From assembly GCA_016202915.1 (NCBI GenBank), contig JACQNT010000206.1, forward strand, positions 1 to 6,281: DNA of 6,281 nt. Direction: 5' to 3'. Below are positions 1 through 6,281 of this stretch, piece after piece. The notes under the pieces are model-generated. The model worked only from the letters and a program-made list of their open reading frames with translations, had not been told where the DNA came from and made no database searches. The first letter of the stretch is position 1; each line of letters opens with the position of its first letter. This DNA is from Acidobacteriota bacterium. GTDB taxonomy: Bacteria; Acidobacteriota; Polarisedimenticolia; Gp22-AA2. The translations under genes were made by a program, and so were the position numbers.

Positions 1-1538
1 CTCGACAGCCCCGAAGCCGCCCCGATGGCCCAGGCCGCCGCGCGGGCGGCCGACCCCCGGCGCGGGCGCGCCGCAGCCGCGGCGCACCGGGCGAGGGCGG
101 CCGCCTCGAAGAACGTCCAGAGGGAGGACTGCAGGAGCGCCCCCCTCACCGATGCGGCAACCTCGGAGTTCAGGAGCGCGGGGGGGACCGCCGCCCCGGC
201 CTGGAGGAACCGATCGACGGCGCCCGGCGCCGCGGCGATCACCGTGACGCCGGCGAAGGCCGCGCCCGCCGCCGCGACGCACCCCCCGAGGAGGCGCCGG
301 GCGCGCGGCGCGTCCAGCAGGAGATCGAGCCCCCTCGCGGCCAGAAGCGCCAGGGGCACCAGGGCGATGAGGACGAAGCGCTCCGGGTAGCGGATCTGGC
401 GCAGCGCCGGGGCCGATTCGAGCAGCAGGCGGTACAGGGCGCTGTGCTGCCCGAGGGCGAGCAGCAGCCCCAGGCCGCCCGCGGCGGCCAGGGCGCGGCG
501 CCGCGCCGCGTCCGCGCCCGATCGCAACAGGCCCGCGGCGGCGAGCAGGCACGGGATCGCGCCCACGTAGAGGGAGAGCAGGAAGGGGTATCCGCCCTCG
601 AACATCCACCGGCCCCACCAGGATCCGGGGGACATGCGTGTCGGATCCCCCAGGAGGCGCGGGACGATCGCCTCCAGGAGGCGGGCCGGGCGGAGCGACC
701 ATTTCCAGGCCTCCGGGGCTGTGAACCCGGCGCCGCGCGCCGCCCGGGCGAGGAGATCGCCCGCCGGCAGGACCTGCGCGCCGGCGATCAGGAGGCCGAC
801 GAGAAGCACCGCGCCGATCCTCCACGCCACCCGGCCCCGGGAAGGGGACGGCGATCGATCCCCCGTGAGGCCCAGGATCGGCGCCAGCAGCGCGAACGAC
901 ACGATCGAGGCCGGCTCCGCCGCCGCGAGGACGACGCCGAAGCAGAGGGCGCCCAGCGCCAGGAACCTTCCCTGTCCCGACTCCCCTCCGCGCAGGAGAG
1001 CCCAGAGCCCGATCGGCACCCAGGCCGCCCCGCACAGGATGTTCTGCAGGCTCGCGAGCGAGGCGGCGGGTCCGGAGAGGGACACGATCGCGGCCGCCAT
1101 GGCCGCCCCTTCCGGCCGGGCGCCGCTCGCCCGGGCGAGGAGATATCCTCCCAGGGCCAGGAGCGCGAACTGCAGGACGATCGAGGCGGTGTAGGCCGCG
1201 TCGAACGGCAGGATCAGGAAGAGCGCGCTGATCGGGTGCAGGACCAGATTGTTCGGATCGGCGAGGAGCGGCGTCCCGCCGCCGTGGTAGGGGTCCCACA
1301 GAGGCAGGGCGCCGGCGCGCAGACGCTCGGTGACGAAGTGCCGGACGGGGTAGTGGTTCTGCGACACGTCGCGGAGGTAGAACAACCGGCCGGCGAGCGC
1401 GCCGCGGAAGGCGAAGGCCAGGAGGATCAGCAGCAGGATCGCCGGGAGCGCCGCGATGAGCCGCGGAGAGACCACCGCGACCGCGGCGCCGGTCCGCTCC
1501 CGCCCTTCCGCCCCGATTGCCCGCGCGCGCACTATCAC
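1..1538 (-). CDS. YfhO-like polytopic membrane protein, putative GT-C glycosyltransferase (3' end beyond window)
   Basis: A stop-free frame of 512 codons starts directly after the pilR stop and runs off the left edge, so the C-terminus is missing. The protein is very hydrophobic, with an Arg-rich N-terminus, a first membrane segment at about residues 27-44 and many later ones (for example about 103-135, 192-224). Three blocks match the YfhO family as I know it: RDVSQNHYP (56-64), PLWDPYHGGGTPLLADP (79-95) and IRYPERF (382-388), followed by a Leu/Ala-rich helix and GLDLL. In GT-C enzymes an Asp in the first external loop is catalytic; D57 is the candidate. YfhO of Firmicutes is linked to glycosylation of lipoteichoic acid; the substrate here is unknown. 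Residues are numbered from GTG at 1538. The in-frame GTG at 1532 is at least as likely as start because AGGTGAT precedes it. Family call fairly firm; enzymatic role inferred. Confidence -1.
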   Translation of the reverse strand, partial: MIVRARAIGAEGRERTGAAVAVVSPRLIAALPAILLLILLAFAFRGALAGRLFYLRDVSQNHYPVRHFVTERLRAGALPLWDPYHGGGTPLLADPNNLVLHPISALFLILPFDAAYTASIVLQFALLALGGYLLARASGARPEGAAMAAAIVSLSGPAASLASLQNILCGAAWVPIGLWALLRGGESGQGRFLALGALCFGVVLAAAEPASIVSFALLAPILGLTGDRSPSPSRGRVAWRIGAVLLVGLLIAGAQVLPAGDLLARAARGAGFTAPEAWKWSLRPARLLEAIVPRLLGDPTRMSPGSWWGRWMFEGGYPFLLSLYVGAIPCLLAAAGLLRSGADAARRRALAAAGGLGLLLALGQHSALYRLLLESAPALRQIRYPERFVLIALVPLALLAARGLDLLLDAPRARRLLGGCVAAAGAAFAGVTVIAAAPGAVDRFLQAGAAVPPALLNSEVAASVRGALLQSSLWTFFEAAALARCAAAAARPRRGSAARAAAWAIGAASGLS

Positions 1539-1540
1539 CT
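1534..1540 (-). promoter_or_regulatory. Possible Shine-Dalgarno of the YfhO-like gene, overlapping the pilR stop
   Basis: On the minus strand the junction reads TAGGTGATAGTG. AGGTGAT matches the 3' part of the extended anti-Shine-Dalgarno complement (AAGGAGGTGATC), with AGG five bases before GTG at 1532. This favours 1532 over the GTG at 1538, which has only a GGGG three bases before it. The site uses the last two bases of the pilR stop codon, so ribosomes ending pilR would cover it, which suggests translational coupling. Confidence -1.
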
Positions 1541-2939
1541 ACCCCACGCCGGCCCGGGGTTCTCTGCGTGGGTCGAGGAGGTTGTACTTCTTCGCGAAGT
1601 AGCGGAAGGAGCGGAAGCTCATCCCCAGGAGCTCGGCGGCCTTCGTCTGCACGCCGTGGGCGCGTCGCATCGCCTCCTCCATGAAGTGCTGGCGCAGGCG
1701 CTCGAGCTGCGTCTCGAGATCGATTCCGCCGTCCGACAGGCTCACCGGGAACTCCGGGGAGGGGCGCGCGCCGCTGCGCACCTCGCGGGACAGGCTCTCC
1801 GTCGTGACGGCGTCGGAGTTCTCCAGGGCCACGGCGCGCTCGATGACGTTCTCCAGCTCCCGCACGTTCCCCGGCCAGGCGTGCTCCTCAAGGCGCCGCA
1901 TGGCCTCCTCGCTGATCCGCGCGATCTTCTTTCCCATGACCCGGCTGTACTTCACCAGGAAGTGCAGCGCGAGGCGCGGGATGTCCTCCGGCTTCTCCCG
2001 CAGCGCCGGCATGCGGATCTGGATGACGTTGATCCGGTAGTACAGGTCCTCCCGGAAGCGCCTGTCGCGGACCATCTGTTCCAGGTCCTGGTTGGTCGCG
2101 GCCAGCACCCGGACGTTGACCTCCGCCTCCTCGGTGCCCCCGACGCGGCGGATGCGGCGCTCCTGGAGCACGCGCAGCAGCTTGATCTGCATCGCGGGGC
2201 TCGTGTCCCCGATCTCGTCGAGGAAGATGGTCCCGCCGTCCGCCACCTCGAAGAGGCCCTTCTTGGCGGTCAGGGCGCCCGTGAACGACCCGCGCGTGTG
2301 ACCGAAGAGCTCGGACTCCAGGAGCTCGTCCGGCAGGGCGCCGCAATTGATCGACACGAAGGGCCGGCTCTGGCGCGGGCTGCCGGCATGGATGGCGCGG
2401 GCCACCAGCTCCTTCCCGGTGCCCGATTCCCCCGAGATCAGCACCGTGCTGTTGGTCGGCGCGATTTTGGCCACCAGGGCCATGACCTCCTCCATGCGGG
2501 GGCTCTCCCCGACCAGCTCCTGCGCGTGGAACTTCTCCTTGAGCTCGCGCTTGAGCGCCCGGTTCTCGTGCTCGAGGCGCCGCTTCTCGAGGGCGTTCCG
2601 GACGACGATCTTCATCTCCTCGACGTCGAACGGCTTGATGAGGTAGTCGTAGGCCCCCAGCTTGAGCGCCTCGACGGCGCTCTCGGTGGAGGCGTAGGCC
2701 GTGATCATGATGACCGGCGTCTCGGGGTTGGATGCCTTGCTCTGCTTGAGGACCTCCAGGCCGGATGCGCCGGGCATCGAGATGTCGCAGATCACCAGGT
2801 CGAGATCGCCGCGGCCCACGTGCTCCCGGGCCTTCTCGGCCGATTCGGCGGCCGCGACGGCGTACCCCTCCTTCTTGAGGAGGATCGAGAGCAGGTCGCG
2901 CATCCCCTTCTCATCGTCGACGATCAGGACGCGGTCCAC
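1539..2939 (-). CDS. pilR: Type IV pilus response regulator PilR (sigma-54 activator, NtrC family)
   Basis: A 466-residue cytoplasmic transcription activator, normal length for the family. The receiver domain (about 1-120) has the acidic pair D8/D9, phosphoacceptor D52, T80 and K102. The AAA+ domain (about 140-375) has Walker A GESGTGKE (170-177), the sigma-54 contact loop as GSFTGA (217-222; usual form GAFTGA), Walker B GGTIFLDE (235-242), the RFREDLYYR arginine-finger region (294-302) and WPGNVREL (355-362). A Fis-type helix-turn-helix closes the protein (about 408-455, with QTKAAELLGMSFRSFRY). PilS should phosphorylate D52, and PilR then remodels sigma-54 RNA polymerase, classically at pilA. 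The name rests on the domain set plus the pilT-pilC-pilS context; by domains alone it could be another NtrC-like regulator. The start is GTG at 2939, preceded by a good GGAGGAG ribosome site, giving a 16-nt overlap with pilS. Its last codons form a hairpin next to the following gene. Confidence -1.
   Translation of the reverse strand: MDRVLIVDDEKGMRDLLSILLKKEGYAVAAAESAEKAREHVGRGDLDLVICDISMPGASGLEVLKQSKASNPETPVIMITAYASTESAVEALKLGAYDYLIKPFDVEEMKIVVRNALEKRRLEHENRALKRELKEKFHAQELVGESPRMEEVMALVAKIAPTNSTVLISGESGTGKELVARAIHAGSPRQSRPFVSINCGALPDELLESELFGHTRGSFTGALTAKKGLFEVADGGTIFLDEIGDTSPAMQIKLLRVLQERRIRRVGGTEEAEVNVRVLAATNQDLEQMVRDRRFREDLYYRINVIQIRMPALREKPEDIPRLALHFLVKYSRVMGKKIARISEEAMRRLEEHAWPGNVRELENVIERAVALENSDAVTTESLSREVRSGARPSPEFPVSLSDGGIDLETQLERLRQHFMEEAMRRAHGVQTKAAELLGMSFRSFRYFAKKYNLLDPRREPRAGVG
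1543..1572 (-). repeat. Inverted repeat (hairpin) at the extreme 3' end of pilR
   Basis: Perfect 7-bp arms lie at 1543-1549 and 1566-1572 (CCCACGC and GCGTGGG in the mRNA sense), with a 16-nt loop. The hairpin sits inside the last pilR codons and ends two bases before the stop codon. There is no U tract after it, so it does not look like an intrinsic terminator. It lies immediately upstream of the start region of the next gene and could tune its translation. Short GC-rich inverted repeats also arise by chance in such sequence, hence the low confidence. Confidence -1.
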
Positions 2940-4603
2940 AGCCTCTCCTCCCCGGACGGCTCCGCGGCCGCGCGCCCTTTCAGATAGAGGGCGACCTCCG
3001 TCCCGGCGCCCGGGCGGCTCCTGATCTTGATGCGGCCGCCGTGCTCCTCGATGATGCGGTAGACGATCGCCAGCCCCAGCCCGGTCCCGGACGAGAACGA
3101 TCCGTGGAAGGGCTGGAAGTTGGCGGCGATGTCCTGTTCCGACATCCCGATCCCCGTGTCCGCGAAGGTGACGACGACCTGCCCGTCCGCGCCCGCCGTC
3201 GCCTTCACCGACAGCGTGCCGCCGTCCGGCATCGCCTTGATGGCGTTCTTCGCGAGATTCCAGAAGACCTGCTTCATGCGGTTGACATCCACCACGATCG
3301 GGATCGACGCGGGGCGGAGCTCCGTCGCGACTCTGTGCTGCGGGCTGCGCTCCTCGCTGTTCTCCAGGAGGCTCAGCGTCTCCCGCAGGAGGGCTGCGAG
3401 GTCGGCCGCCTCCGGCTGGAAGCGCCCCGGCTTGGCGAACAGCAGGAAGTCCCGGATGATCTGGTCCAGACGCTTGGACTCCTTGATCACGATGTCCATC
3501 AGGTCGGCCGCCTCGCCCTGCGGTTTCAGGTCGCGCTTCAGGACCTGCACCGAGCCGCTGATCGAGGCCAGGGGGTTGCGCAGCTCGTGGGCCACCCCGG
3601 CCGCCATCTCGCCCAGCGCCGCCATGCGCTTCTTCAGGGCCACCTCCTCCTCCAGGGCGCGGATCTCCGTGAGGTCCTGGAAGATGAAGATCAGCCCGAG
3701 CGGGGCCCCGTGGCGGTCCTTGAGCACCGAGACGGTGAACCCCAGGAACAGCTGCCGGCCCCGGCTATCCGTGTGGTCGATCCCGAACCGGTAGCGGGCC
3801 TCCTTCTCGAGGGCGCTGCGGATCTTCCAGAGGAAGGGGCGCTCCTGCCCCAGCACCTCCGCGATGCCGCGCCGCGCCAGGCCCCGCGCGGAAAGCCCGG
3901 TGATCTCCACCGCCCCGCGGTTGGCGAAGATGATCTGTCCCTCCGGGTCCGTCGTCAGCAGCCCCGAGTTCATGCTGTCGATGACGTTGTCGTTGTAGTC
4001 CCGCAGTTGCGCCAGGTCGTCGCGCCGCATCTCCAGCTCGCGGCCGGCGCGGCGCAGGTTCTCCGTCAGGTAGGAGGCCAGGTAGGCCACGGCCAGGAAG
4101 GAGACCATGTGCGCCACCAGGGAGTAGAGCAGGCGCACCGTGGCCACCTCGCCGGCCCGGAAGGCGCCCTCCGGGTAGGAGGGCAGCCAGCCGCGCTGGA
4201 TGAGCAGGACCATGGCGGCGTACATGAGCCAGGAGCAGACCGCCACCGCGAACCCGCCCCGCCGCACCAGGAGGATGCTCCCGACGATGATGGTCAATAA
4301 GTAGAGGAACGAGAAGGGGCTCTCGGTGCCGCCCGTCAGGAAGACGAACCCCGTCACGATGGCCAGGTCGCCGACGAGCTGGGCGTAGACCTGGGGCCCC
4401 AGGCCCAGGCTCCGCAGAGAGGCGTAGCCGATGGTCAGGAGGTAGGTGGCGACGGCCAGAAGGTAGAACGGCTTCAGCGACAGCAGCGGCCGGTACAGGA
4501 GCTCGATGACGAAGGTGCAGACCAGCAGGGTCGTGATGATCACCACCCTGAAGGTCATCAGCCAGTCGAGCTGGCGGCGAAGCTCCCGCTCCTGTCGCGC
4601 CAT
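2924..4603 (-). CDS. pilS: Type IV pilus sensor histidine kinase PilS
   Basis: A 559-residue membrane kinase. After a charged cytoplasmic N-terminus come about six membrane segments (roughly 18-37, 46-63, 76-90, 97-113, 117-135, 158-179), the PilS-type arrangement with little periplasmic sequence. A PAS domain follows (about 203-312), then HisKA with phosphoacceptor H339 in AGVAHELRNPLAS. The adjacent E340..N343 fits the ExxN motif associated with phosphatase activity in HisKA kinases, so it may also dephosphorylate PilR. The ATPase domain has N449 and N453 (N box), DTGIG (482-486) and GTGLGL (506-511), all intact. In Pseudomonas, PilS senses PilA in the inner membrane through its membrane segments; the same role here is inferred. 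The start is ATG at 4603, eight bases after the pilC stop, with no strong Shine-Dalgarno, so re-initiation after pilC is likely. Its 3' end overlaps pilR by 16 nt, consistent with stoichiometric production of the pair. Confidence -1.
   Translation of the reverse strand: MARQERELRRQLDWLMTFRVVIITTLLVCTFVIELLYRPLLSLKPFYLLAVATYLLTIGYASLRSLGLGPQVYAQLVGDLAIVTGFVFLTGGTESPFSFLYLLTIIVGSILLVRRGGFAVAVCSWLMYAAMVLLIQRGWLPSYPEGAFRAGEVATVRLLYSLVAHMVSFLAVAYLASYLTENLRRAGRELEMRRDDLAQLRDYNDNVIDSMNSGLLTTDPEGQIIFANRGAVEITGLSARGLARRGIAEVLGQERPFLWKIRSALEKEARYRFGIDHTDSRGRQLFLGFTVSVLKDRHGAPLGLIFIFQDLTEIRALEEEVALKKRMAALGEMAAGVAHELRNPLASISGSVQVLKRDLKPQGEAADLMDIVIKESKRLDQIIRDFLLFAKPGRFQPEAADLAALLRETLSLLENSEERSPQHRVATELRPASIPIVVDVNRMKQVFWNLAKNAIKAMPDGGTLSVKATAGADGQVVVTFADTGIGMSEQDIAANFQPFHGSFSSGTGLGLAIVYRIIEEHGGRIKIRSRPGAGTEVALYLKGRAAAEPSGEERLWTAS
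2942..2953 (-). promoter_or_regulatory. Ribosome binding site fixing the pilR GTG start
   Basis: The minus strand reads GGGGAGGAGAGGCT before GTG at 2939. AGGAG lies five bases from the start codon. This purine run, inside the last codons of pilS, decides in favour of a GTG start; the resulting product begins with the usual short lead-in (residues 1-3) before the receiver strand LIVDDE. Confidence -1.
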
Positions 4604-4611
4604 CCATGCGC

Positions 4612-5814
4612 CTAGTTGATCTTCCCGATCAGGGAGAACATCGGCATATACATGGAGATGACGATGCCGCCGATCATGATCCCGAGGAACAGGATCATGA
4701 TGGGCTCGAGGAGCGCCATCAGGTTCTCGACGGCCTCATCGACCTCGTCCTCGTAGAAGTCGGCGATCTTGGACAGCATGGCGTCGAGGGCCCCCGTCTG
4801 CTCGCCGACGCTGATCATCTGGACCACCATCGACGGGAAGACGCCCGTCTCCTCGAGCGGGCCGGCGATCGTCTTCCCCTGCTCGATGCTCCTGCGGGTG
4901 GCCATGATGGCGTCCTCGACGATCGAGTTGCCGGCCGTGCGCGCGGTGATCTCCAGGCCCTCGAGGATCGGCACGCCCGACTGGATCAGCGTGCCCAGCG
5001 TGCGGCAGAAGCGCGCCACCGCGATCTTCCGGAGCAGGTCGCCCAGCACCGGCATCTTGAGGAGGACCGTGTCGAGCTGCCGGCGGCCCTTGTAGGTCTT
5101 GTTGTAGCGGTGCAGGAAGAACCCGAGCGCGCCCAGCCCCAGGACGATGAGCGGCATGTAGCGGCCCAGGAAGCGGCTGGCGGCGATCGTGATCCGGGTC
5201 GGCAGCGGCAGCGTCGCGCCCAGGCCCTCGAACAGCACCGCGAAGGTCGGGATGACCTTCCAGAGGATGACGACCACGACCCCGATGGCGATGGTGATGA
5301 CCGCCACCGGATAGATCATCGCCGAGCGCACCGCCGCGACCAGCTTGACGTTCTTCTCGATGTAGGCGGCCAGGCGCTGCAGGATGGTGTCCAGGATGCC
5401 GCCCGACTCCCCCGCCGCGATCATGTTGCAGAACAGGGCGCTGAACACCTTCGGGTGCTTGCGCAGGGAGTCCGCCAGGGTCGACCCCGACTCCACGTCC
5501 TGGCGCACCTGGAAGAGGACCTTCTGGAAGACCCGGTTCTTCTGCTGCGACCCGAGGATCTCGAGGCACTGCACCAGGGGAAGGCCGGCGTCGATCATGA
5601 CGGAGAACTGCCGGGTGAAGATGGCGATCTCCTTCTGCCTGACGCCTCCGCCGAACTTGGGGATCGCCAGCTCCTTCCCCTTCTCGGTCACCGCCGACAC
5701 CATGATCTGCTGGCGGCGGAGCAGGGCGATCACCGCGTCCTTGTTCTCCGCGGCGACGGTCCCCTCCTGCATCTTGCCCATCTTGTTCTTGCCCTTCCAG
5801 CTGTAGGTCGGCAT
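4612..5814 (-). CDS. pilC: Type IV pilus inner-membrane platform protein PilC (GspF/T2SSF family)
   Basis: A 400-residue integral inner-membrane protein, full length for the family. It begins with the typical MPTYSWKGK lead and a small N-terminal domain (about 1-60). Two T2SSF repeats follow. The first (about 65-190) contains FTRQFSVMIDAGLPL and AGESGG (134-139); the second (about 266-390) contains FCRTLGTLIQSGVPI and VGEQTG (336-341). Membrane segments lie at about 167-188 (after the conserved YP at 168-169), 220-235 and 372-390. PilC is the rotor-like platform on which the PilB and PilT ATPases act to add or remove pilin subunits. A type II secretion GspF has the same fold, but pilT upstream and pilSR downstream favour PilC. 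The ATG at 5814 is preceded by GAGGGAG five bases away, and pilT ends 18 nt upstream, so the two are almost certainly co-transcribed. Confidence -1.
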   Translation of the reverse strand: MPTYSWKGKNKMGKMQEGTVAAENKDAVIALLRRQQIMVSAVTEKGKELAIPKFGGGVRQKEIAIFTRQFSVMIDAGLPLVQCLEILGSQQKNRVFQKVLFQVRQDVESGSTLADSLRKHPKVFSALFCNMIAAGESGGILDTILQRLAAYIEKNVKLVAAVRSAMIYPVAVITIAIGVVVVILWKVIPTFAVLFEGLGATLPLPTRITIAASRFLGRYMPLIVLGLGALGFFLHRYNKTYKGRRQLDTVLLKMPVLGDLLRKIAVARFCRTLGTLIQSGVPILEGLEITARTAGNSIVEDAIMATRRSIEQGKTIAGPLEETGVFPSMVVQMISVGEQTGALDAMLSKIADFYEDEVDEAVENLMALLEPIMILFLGIMIGGIVISMYMPMFSLIGKIN

Positions 5815-5832
5815 CGCGGCTCCCTCTTTGGT

Positions 5833-6281
5833 TTATTTCCGCACCGCCCGCGCGGCGGACGTGCTGGCGGCCGTTGGCTGGTTGATCAGCCCGGCGCCCC
5901 GGTTGATCATTTCTTGAAGTTCGTCGGGGTTGCTGCTGTGGGACAACGCCGTGGTCAGGGTGATCTGCTTCTTGAAGTAGAGCGTGGCCAGCGACTGGTT
6001 GAAGGTCTGCATCCCGAACTGCGCCTGGCCCGTCTGCATCATCGAATAGATCTGGTGGACCTTGTCCTCGCGGATGAGGTTCCGGATCGCGGAGTTGGGG
6101 ACGAGGATCTCCATGGCCAGGCAGCGCCCTTTCCCCGACGCCTTGGGCAGCAGCGCCTGGCAGAGGATCCCCTCCAGGACGAAGGACAGCTGGGCGCGGA
6201 TCTGGGACTGCTGGTGCGCCGGGAACACGTCGATGATCCTGTTGATCGTCTGCGCCGCCGAGTTCGTGTGCAGCGTTCCAA
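5833..6281 (-). CDS. pilT: Type IV pilus retraction ATPase PilT (C-terminal part; 5' end beyond window)
   Basis: The frame is open to the right edge and shows 148 C-terminal residues; PilT proteins are usually about 340-370 residues, so Walker A and the N-terminal domain lie outside. Visible hallmarks are the His box TLHTNSA (6276-6256) followed by INRIIDVFPAHQQ, and AIRNLIRE (6090-6067), the PilT signature needed for retraction in Pseudomonas and absent from the extension ATPase PilB. The segment VHQIYSMMQTG also fits. PilT is a cytoplasmic hexameric ATPase that acts on PilC to depolymerise the pilus during twitching. The methionine-coded reading from 6228 (a GTG) is only an internal codon, not the start, because conserved PilT sequence continues upstream of it. 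After the conserved INQ the protein ends in a short Ala/Ser/Thr-rich tail. Paralogues such as PilU are possible but less likely, given AIRNLIRE and position before pilC. Confidence -1.
   Translation of the reverse strand, partial: GTLHTNSAAQTINRIIDVFPAHQQSQIRAQLSFVLEGILCQALLPKASGKGRCLAMEILVPNSAIRNLIREDKVHQIYSMMQTGQAQFGMQTFNQSLATLYFKKQITLTTALSHSSNPDELQEMINRGAGLINQPTAASTSAARAVRK

Noticed and set aside
25..1194. Plus-strand frames at 25-390 and 634-1194 as possible small genes at the left end.
   Set aside because: Both are Arg/Ala/Pro-rich and lie opposite the continuous minus-strand YfhO-like frame, which has recognisable family blocks and membrane segments.
444..2987. An 847-codon open frame on the plus strand opposite the YfhO-like gene, pilR and the end of pilS.
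   Set aside because: It is antisense to well-supported genes with intact motifs. Its translation is Arg/Gly/Ala/Pro/Glu-rich with no domain I recognise, and GC-rich genes commonly leave a long open antisense frame.
3041..4300. A 419-codon plus-strand frame, with others around it, opposite pilS.
   Set aside because: It is antisense to a complete kinase with PAS, HisKA and ATPase motifs; the composition is that of a mirror frame.
3765..4607. A 280-codon minus-strand frame starting at the ATG four bases before the pilS start.
   Set aside because: It reads the pilS sequence in another frame and gives a Gly/Ala/Pro/Arg/His-rich product without domains. I keep only its start codon as a possible competitor.
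5815..5832. Terminator or promoter between pilT and pilC.
   Set aside because: The 18-nt gap holds only the pilC ribosome site, with no inverted repeat and no room for a promoter.
1..6281. A sigma-54 promoter (TGGC-N7-TTGC type) for a PilR target inside the window.
   Set aside because: All junctions are 18 nt or shorter, or overlap, and I saw no convincing -24/-12 pair at them; the expected target pilA is not in the window.

Overview
The window carries one gene-dense, GC-rich run of five genes. All lie on the minus strand, so transcription goes from the right edge to the left edge. Four of them are the type IV pilus (T4P) core order pilT-pilC-pilS-pilR. The fifth is a YfhO-like polytopic membrane protein that runs off the left edge. 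High GC, NNG/NNC-rich codons, some GTG starts and the pilT-pilC-pilS-pilR order fit a GC-rich Gram-negative lineage such as Myxococcota, Desulfobacterota (Geobacter-like) or Acidobacteriota. The sequence alone does not settle which.

Layout in transcription order: 6281-5833 is the C-terminal third or more of the retraction ATPase PilT (5' end outside the window). After an 18-nt gap, 5814-4612 is the inner-membrane platform protein PilC. After an 8-nt gap, 4603-2924 is the sensor kinase PilS. It overlaps by 16 nt the NtrC-type regulator PilR (2939-1539, GTG start). The PilR stop codon abuts the GTG start of the YfhO-like gene (1538 to beyond 1). No gap between genes exceeds 18 nt. There is no room for internal promoters or terminators outside coding sequence, and no RNA gene, mobile element or CRISPR array is visible.

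How the genes work together: PilT powers filament depolymerisation and works on the PilC platform in the inner membrane. PilS senses a membrane signal (in well-studied relatives, the level of PilA pilin) and phosphorylates PilR, which activates sigma-54 promoters, classically that of pilA. pilA itself is not in the window. In Geobacter and Myxococcus the gene after pilR is pilA; here that place is taken by a putative GT-C-type membrane glycosyltransferase. Whether it modifies pilin or surface glycans is open. The T4P part is conventional, and I did not find a clearly new system. The points worth a second look are the pilR/YfhO-like junction with its hairpin, the identity of the neighbour, a GSFTGA variant in PilR, and a GATC-linked synonymous codon bias.
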